From NCBI GenBank assembly GCA_034440615.1, contig JAOTOM010005106.1, forward strand, positions 1 through 64,000: a DNA stretch of 64,000 nucleotides, given 5' to 3'. The position numbers and the translations under genes are program-made. The notes below the pieces were generated by a model, which was not told the origin of the DNA, made no database searches, and was given only the letters and a program-made list of their open reading frames with translations. The stretch comes from Ashinkailepas kermadecensis (Eukaryota > Arthropoda > Thecostraca > Neolepadidae). This document shows, one piece after another, positions 60,109 through 64,000 of this stretch (within the stretch, counting starts at the first letter, position 1; each line of letters opens with the position of its first letter).

Positions 60109-61050
60109 CCCCTGCTCACGATCTCTCGAAATCAACCCTAGTATTCTGCTTTGCATGGCTGGTTGTGTGTCATGTGGTTACTTACTTCGAACGTTTCAAG
60201 AGAGCGGAATCGGAAGGCTAAGCAATGAAGAGAAGCATCCAGTCTAAAATTGGCATGTTTTTGCAAGGAAGGCGTCCTGTCAAGGCCAGGCAAATCCTGT
60301 CCAAGTTGCAAAGGTGGAAGAACACCGTCAAAGTTGATGTTCCAAATTATTATGTCGGCGTTGATATGACGTTAAGCAATGTAAAGTTGGAGAAAGTTGG
60401 TGTTCTGCAAACCAAAGTTTATTGCATCAGCAACACCTGCAGAGGCAGAACCAGGGGGCTACTGGAGGCATGTGCCCCGCGATAGAGATGTGGCACCCCT
60501 TCGACTGGCAAAAGCGCCCTGCCAAGAATTTCGAGTGCATCCCTCCCCTGCTCAACCAGGTTTTTTTTAGCCGATGGCGCCCCTCTGAGTACAAAAGGCA
60601 ACTCCGTCCGATGAAATGGCGCCCTCTAGAACAAGTGCCCTCACACCGATCAAAACTCCTGGATCCTCCGCTAAACATCTCCCAATATGACATTCTCGAC
60701 ACATACCAAGATAGGATTGCTTGCTTCTTTAGATCGTGCAGAGCTCTTCTTGACATATATAAAATCAGCCGAACTAATGCAGCACATTTAGACCGTCTGG
60801 ATAATACCTGCACACATTTTGACACACCCTGCGGGGTTTCCCCAGCGCACTAGAGTATGTCTCCTCCTCATTCTTCAGTGTCCAGCATTGTGATGTGCAT
60901 GAATACACGTTATGCGAAAGAGAAGTGGTCTGTATCCTCGAGGTCAGAGAGACCCACTCGCCGGTTCTGAAACTGACGGAACCGCGACGGTTGGAGGTGG
61001 CGTTGAGGTTCGACCGGATCGCAGCAGCTTTGATGACTGACTGCGGACCC
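60109..61050. other. Intron 1 sequence
   Basis: 60430-60660 has the GGCGCC-rich style of 52490-52815; no gene recognised. Confidence 0.4.
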
Positions 61051-61286
61051 GCCTGCTCAGTCTCACTCGGTGAGATGGCCGCTCAGTCTCACTCGGTGAG
61101 ATGGCTGCTCAGTCTCACTCGGTGAGATGGCTGCTCAGTCTCACTCGGTGAGATGGCTGCTCAGTCTCACTCGGTGAGATGGCTGCTCAGTCTCACTCGG
61201 TGAGATGGCTGCTCAGTCTCACTCGGTGAGATGGCTGCTCAGTCTCACTCGGTGAGATGGCTGCTCAGTCTCACTCGGTGAGATGG
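61051..61286. repeat. 26-bp minisatellite with internal hairpin, 9 copies
   Basis: Unit GCTGCTCAGTCTCACTCGGT plus GAGATG. Each unit holds TCTCAC-TCG-GTGAGA, a 6-bp stem with a 3-base loop. Copies are almost identical, with GCC for GCT at both ends. Confidence 0.95.
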
Positions 61287-63104
61287 CCGCTTCTGAGCAC
61301 CCAAAGCTCCATTTGTGTACATGCGCCGAACGTACACCGGCCGGTTTACAGTAAATGTCGTTCAGACAAACCTATCATTCAGTATACATGACTCCATTTT
61401 TTTAACCGGTAACGGAGCTTATTTGCCCGACAAAAAAAACAATTTTCCTGACAACGCAACATTCCCAACTGGCCGAATGGCGCTTGGTCATGCACAGCCA
61501 AGTGCAATGATTTTATGATCACACATATTTAGTAAACCTTATATGATATTATTGCAGGCTGTCGCCACATTCCATGCTATATCGGTATGAAATTCACACT
61601 ATTCATACTATTTCATGCTATTAATACAGCATTATGCGCAATTTGGGGCTCAGGACGGGCACACACCTTGTGTCCCAGTGCTCGTGTAGGTGCAGGAATT
61701 TGTGGAATGAGTAAGATTAAATGTGACAATTCGGCGCGGTGCATTCACAACCATCATGCGAGTGGGATATATGGCAAAGAAGCGCAGTTCCGAGATGTGA
61801 CCTGCAGTTTTTGCGCATTCAATAAAACCAAAATTCACAACCCGAAGGAAAAAATTAAAACCCAACATCATTACATATCTAATCTGAAAATGGCATGGCG
61901 CTAATGAATACAAATCGACTAAAGGTAACTTAAATACAAAACAATGGCAAATAAAAGTGGAAATTAGTCAACATTGATTGTGCAATCTTATCGAAATCAG
62001 GGTCATCTGCCGAATGCGGTTTAATCAGGATTGTGTGATGAGAGTGCAAAATTTCTACTGATAGACTAGTGGGAAATTAAAGAAAAATTGAATCTACTAT
62101 ACTTTATGTCATGTCCCAGTATGAAAAAGGCAATGCAAGCTACACAAACTCTAATATGAATTTTGCTGATACTCAAATGTTTTCACTTCGAATCTTGTAA
62201 GTGCTATGTCATGAAAAGATGTCAGTGGAAATTGCTGTTGTTGGTGGGACTGTTAGGAGTGGAAAAAGAGTTCCTCAACTAAGCACCATTATCCATCCAA
62301 AGCTGGAATTTGTGTGATACTACTGAGATAACAGCTTTCAACCGGGGCATAAATCTGATGCCTTTTTAATCCTAAGTTCTGCCAGACAGAGGGCATCCTT
62401 TGAGGCTGAGTACCCTCACCCTTGGAATAAGGAGGGACATGTCTACTTCTCAGTTGCTTAATAGATGGTAAGGAAAACAACAGAGACAGAGAGAGAAAAA
62501 GCACGGATGCCTTTATTTTCCCTTTTGATATAAACAAGGAACAAAGGTGGTCTGAGAGTAGCCAGGGATAAGATGAACAATAAGTGAGCTATGTCAAAAG
62601 GGAACTCTCTTTCTGGATAATCCCACTGTTTCTTTGTTACCCGCATTCAAGAGGCTACTAGATGAGGACTGGTGTGATATCCAGCTGGAGAGTTACCAAT
62701 CGAGAATCAAATGATAAGATAACACACTGATGGCAGAATTAGAAGAACTAGGAAGGCTCTTACCGAAAGAGTCTCAATACAATATGGTACTGTAGTACAA
62801 GGTATGTACTTATGTATTTAATACGTGAGACAAATTATCCAATGCTTAGGTAGGTAACCTTGGTGTGATTATGCATGCACCGTGTTGTTATCGTGTTTCG
62901 TATATGCAAAAGCATTAACCATTATTATTTGCATGGCTCCAGCATTCTTCAATCTTTTCTGGTTTTCAACGGATTAAAACTAGGTAGCCAACTTCACCTA
63001 CCCGGTCAAAATGATGATGGGAAGAAAAAACATTTATTTCCAGTTCGGCGACGTTAAGTTAAGCTAGACCAGGTAAGGTTAGTTTGAGTGCATGGAGCTC
63101 CTAG
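61287..63104. other. Intron 1 sequence
   Basis: Nothing recognised; open frames are short and motif-free. Confidence 0.4.
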
Positions 63105-64000
63105 TAGCACATACAATTAATTCGACATTGCGTTTAGGTCTAAATCAGGTGGAAATGCGATACTTCTTTTCCTACATTAAATCGATATCGAATCAATGAT
63201 ACTTTACATTGATTCCATGTTGCGTCTTGGTCAAAAACGGGTAGAAATATAAAGTTACGCTTCCATTACGAATAAGACATAATTTCAACGTTCATGTTTA
63301 AGCAAACCCTGTTCACGGAACATTACATGGGTACATAGCGTAGGTTGTACTACATCATCTATGCCACGCAGAAAGCATTTACCTCACGATCACATGTTAA
63401 GTCGTGCAGCGACATCCAAGCCATGGGTATCACTTTGCGAAATTGATGGGGGGGGTGACAATTGATGTTTTTTTGCCCCTTGTCCCCTTAGCGCATAAAT
63501 AATGACACCCCTGATCTAAGCGACGTCGTTTCAACATTGCTTTTCGATAACATGTTGTTGTTTCCTGGTCGAAAACCGGCAAAACACTACTTAGTGTTTT
63601 GGGATTTAAAATGCATAAACGATATTACTTAAACGGTACATTAGGGTCGAAATGTAATACCTAAGAAAGTTATCGAGGGACGTGTGACCTCTTCAACAGG
63701 AATATCACGTGTCCGCGACCGAACTCATGTGTTCCACACCATGCCTTGCAATGTTGCTCCGATATATTGAATCGACATGATTTCAACGTTTTTGGTTCAA
63801 CTTAAATGCGACATTGATCGCATTTCATTTGAAATCAGGTTGAGATATAATGGTGCAGCACACGGCATGTATTTGACATTTCGTTTTCGTTGCAATCAGT
63901 TCGAAATGTAATTATGTTACTTCAATGATGATTCTACATATATTCATCCAATGATGATGCTACATCCATCGTATGGTTTACATTAATTCCACGTTGCATT
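63105..64000. repeat. Highly diverged short-unit repeats
   Basis: Variants of ATTTCAACGTT/TTCCACGTTGCATT, followed by GGTCAAAAACGGGTAGAAAT-like text, recur near 63121, 63209, 63280, 63521, 63575, 63780, 63825 and 63980. Spacing is irregular, and this may be the edge of a larger repeat continuing past the window. Confidence 0.4.

Overview
The window is animal nuclear DNA, not a microbial operon region. Nearly every long reading frame is a microsatellite, minisatellite or decayed transposon; the real coding content is two short, clean exons on the minus strand. They lie at 20233-20343 (37 codons) and 6318-6444 (42 codons plus one base). Both have consensus splice sites, compatible phases, and the peptide and exact exon lengths of the second and third coding exons of the CUX1/CASP (cut-like) gene. 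The window is therefore best read as the interior of a large Cux/CASP gene on the minus strand: a 13.8 kb intron between the exons, more than 6 kb of the next intron to the left, and probably more than 43 kb of the first intron to the right. I could not find the first exon or the fourth. An arthropod-like invertebrate fits (CR1/L2/I-type LINEs, THAP9/P-type transposase, many tRNA-SINEs, scattered GGTTAGGTTAGG words), but the species cannot be fixed from this sequence.

Layout, left to right: a 77-bp minisatellite (156-775); a 105-bp mini-insertion with a 16-bp target duplication (2079-2215); a 29-bp minisatellite (3767-3915); Cux exon 3 and a GC-rich flank (6318-7440); two related hairpins (8477-8589); a nested pair of CR1-type LINEs (8896-12505); microsatellite (13005-13276); the end of an I-type LINE (14010-14350); a 25-bp array (18209-18406); two adjacent palindromes (19862-19924); Cux exon 2 with a duplicated 3' splice site (20233-20440); a GC-rich block (21000-22160); a hexamer array abutting a THAP9/P-element-like transposase pseudogene (23795-25520); GC-rich blocks (26515-28610); 31-, 75- and 51-bp arrays with SINE pieces between (30005-34945); another GC block (37215-37660); a 760-bp pyrimidine-rich array (38000-38735); a protein-coding repeat remnant (40300-40800); an L2/CR1-like LINE (41740-43430); a cluster of tRNA-SINEs, one inside a LINE endonuclease remnant (45500-48980); a Lys-type SINE (53638-53814); 20-, 55- and 26-bp arrays (53880-61286); and diverged repeat copies to the end.

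The most unusual theme is a SINE superfamily. Several elements with different tRNA-like heads (Val-, Lys- and Met-like loops plus an unassigned one) share one body and 3' domain. Very short insertions of just the tail, 29 to 105 bp and flanked by 13-16 bp target duplications, occur at 2.1, 26.0 and 42.4 kb. The second theme is the Cux exon 2 acceptor, which is tandemly duplicated with a 71-nt offset, so use of the outer site would shift the frame.
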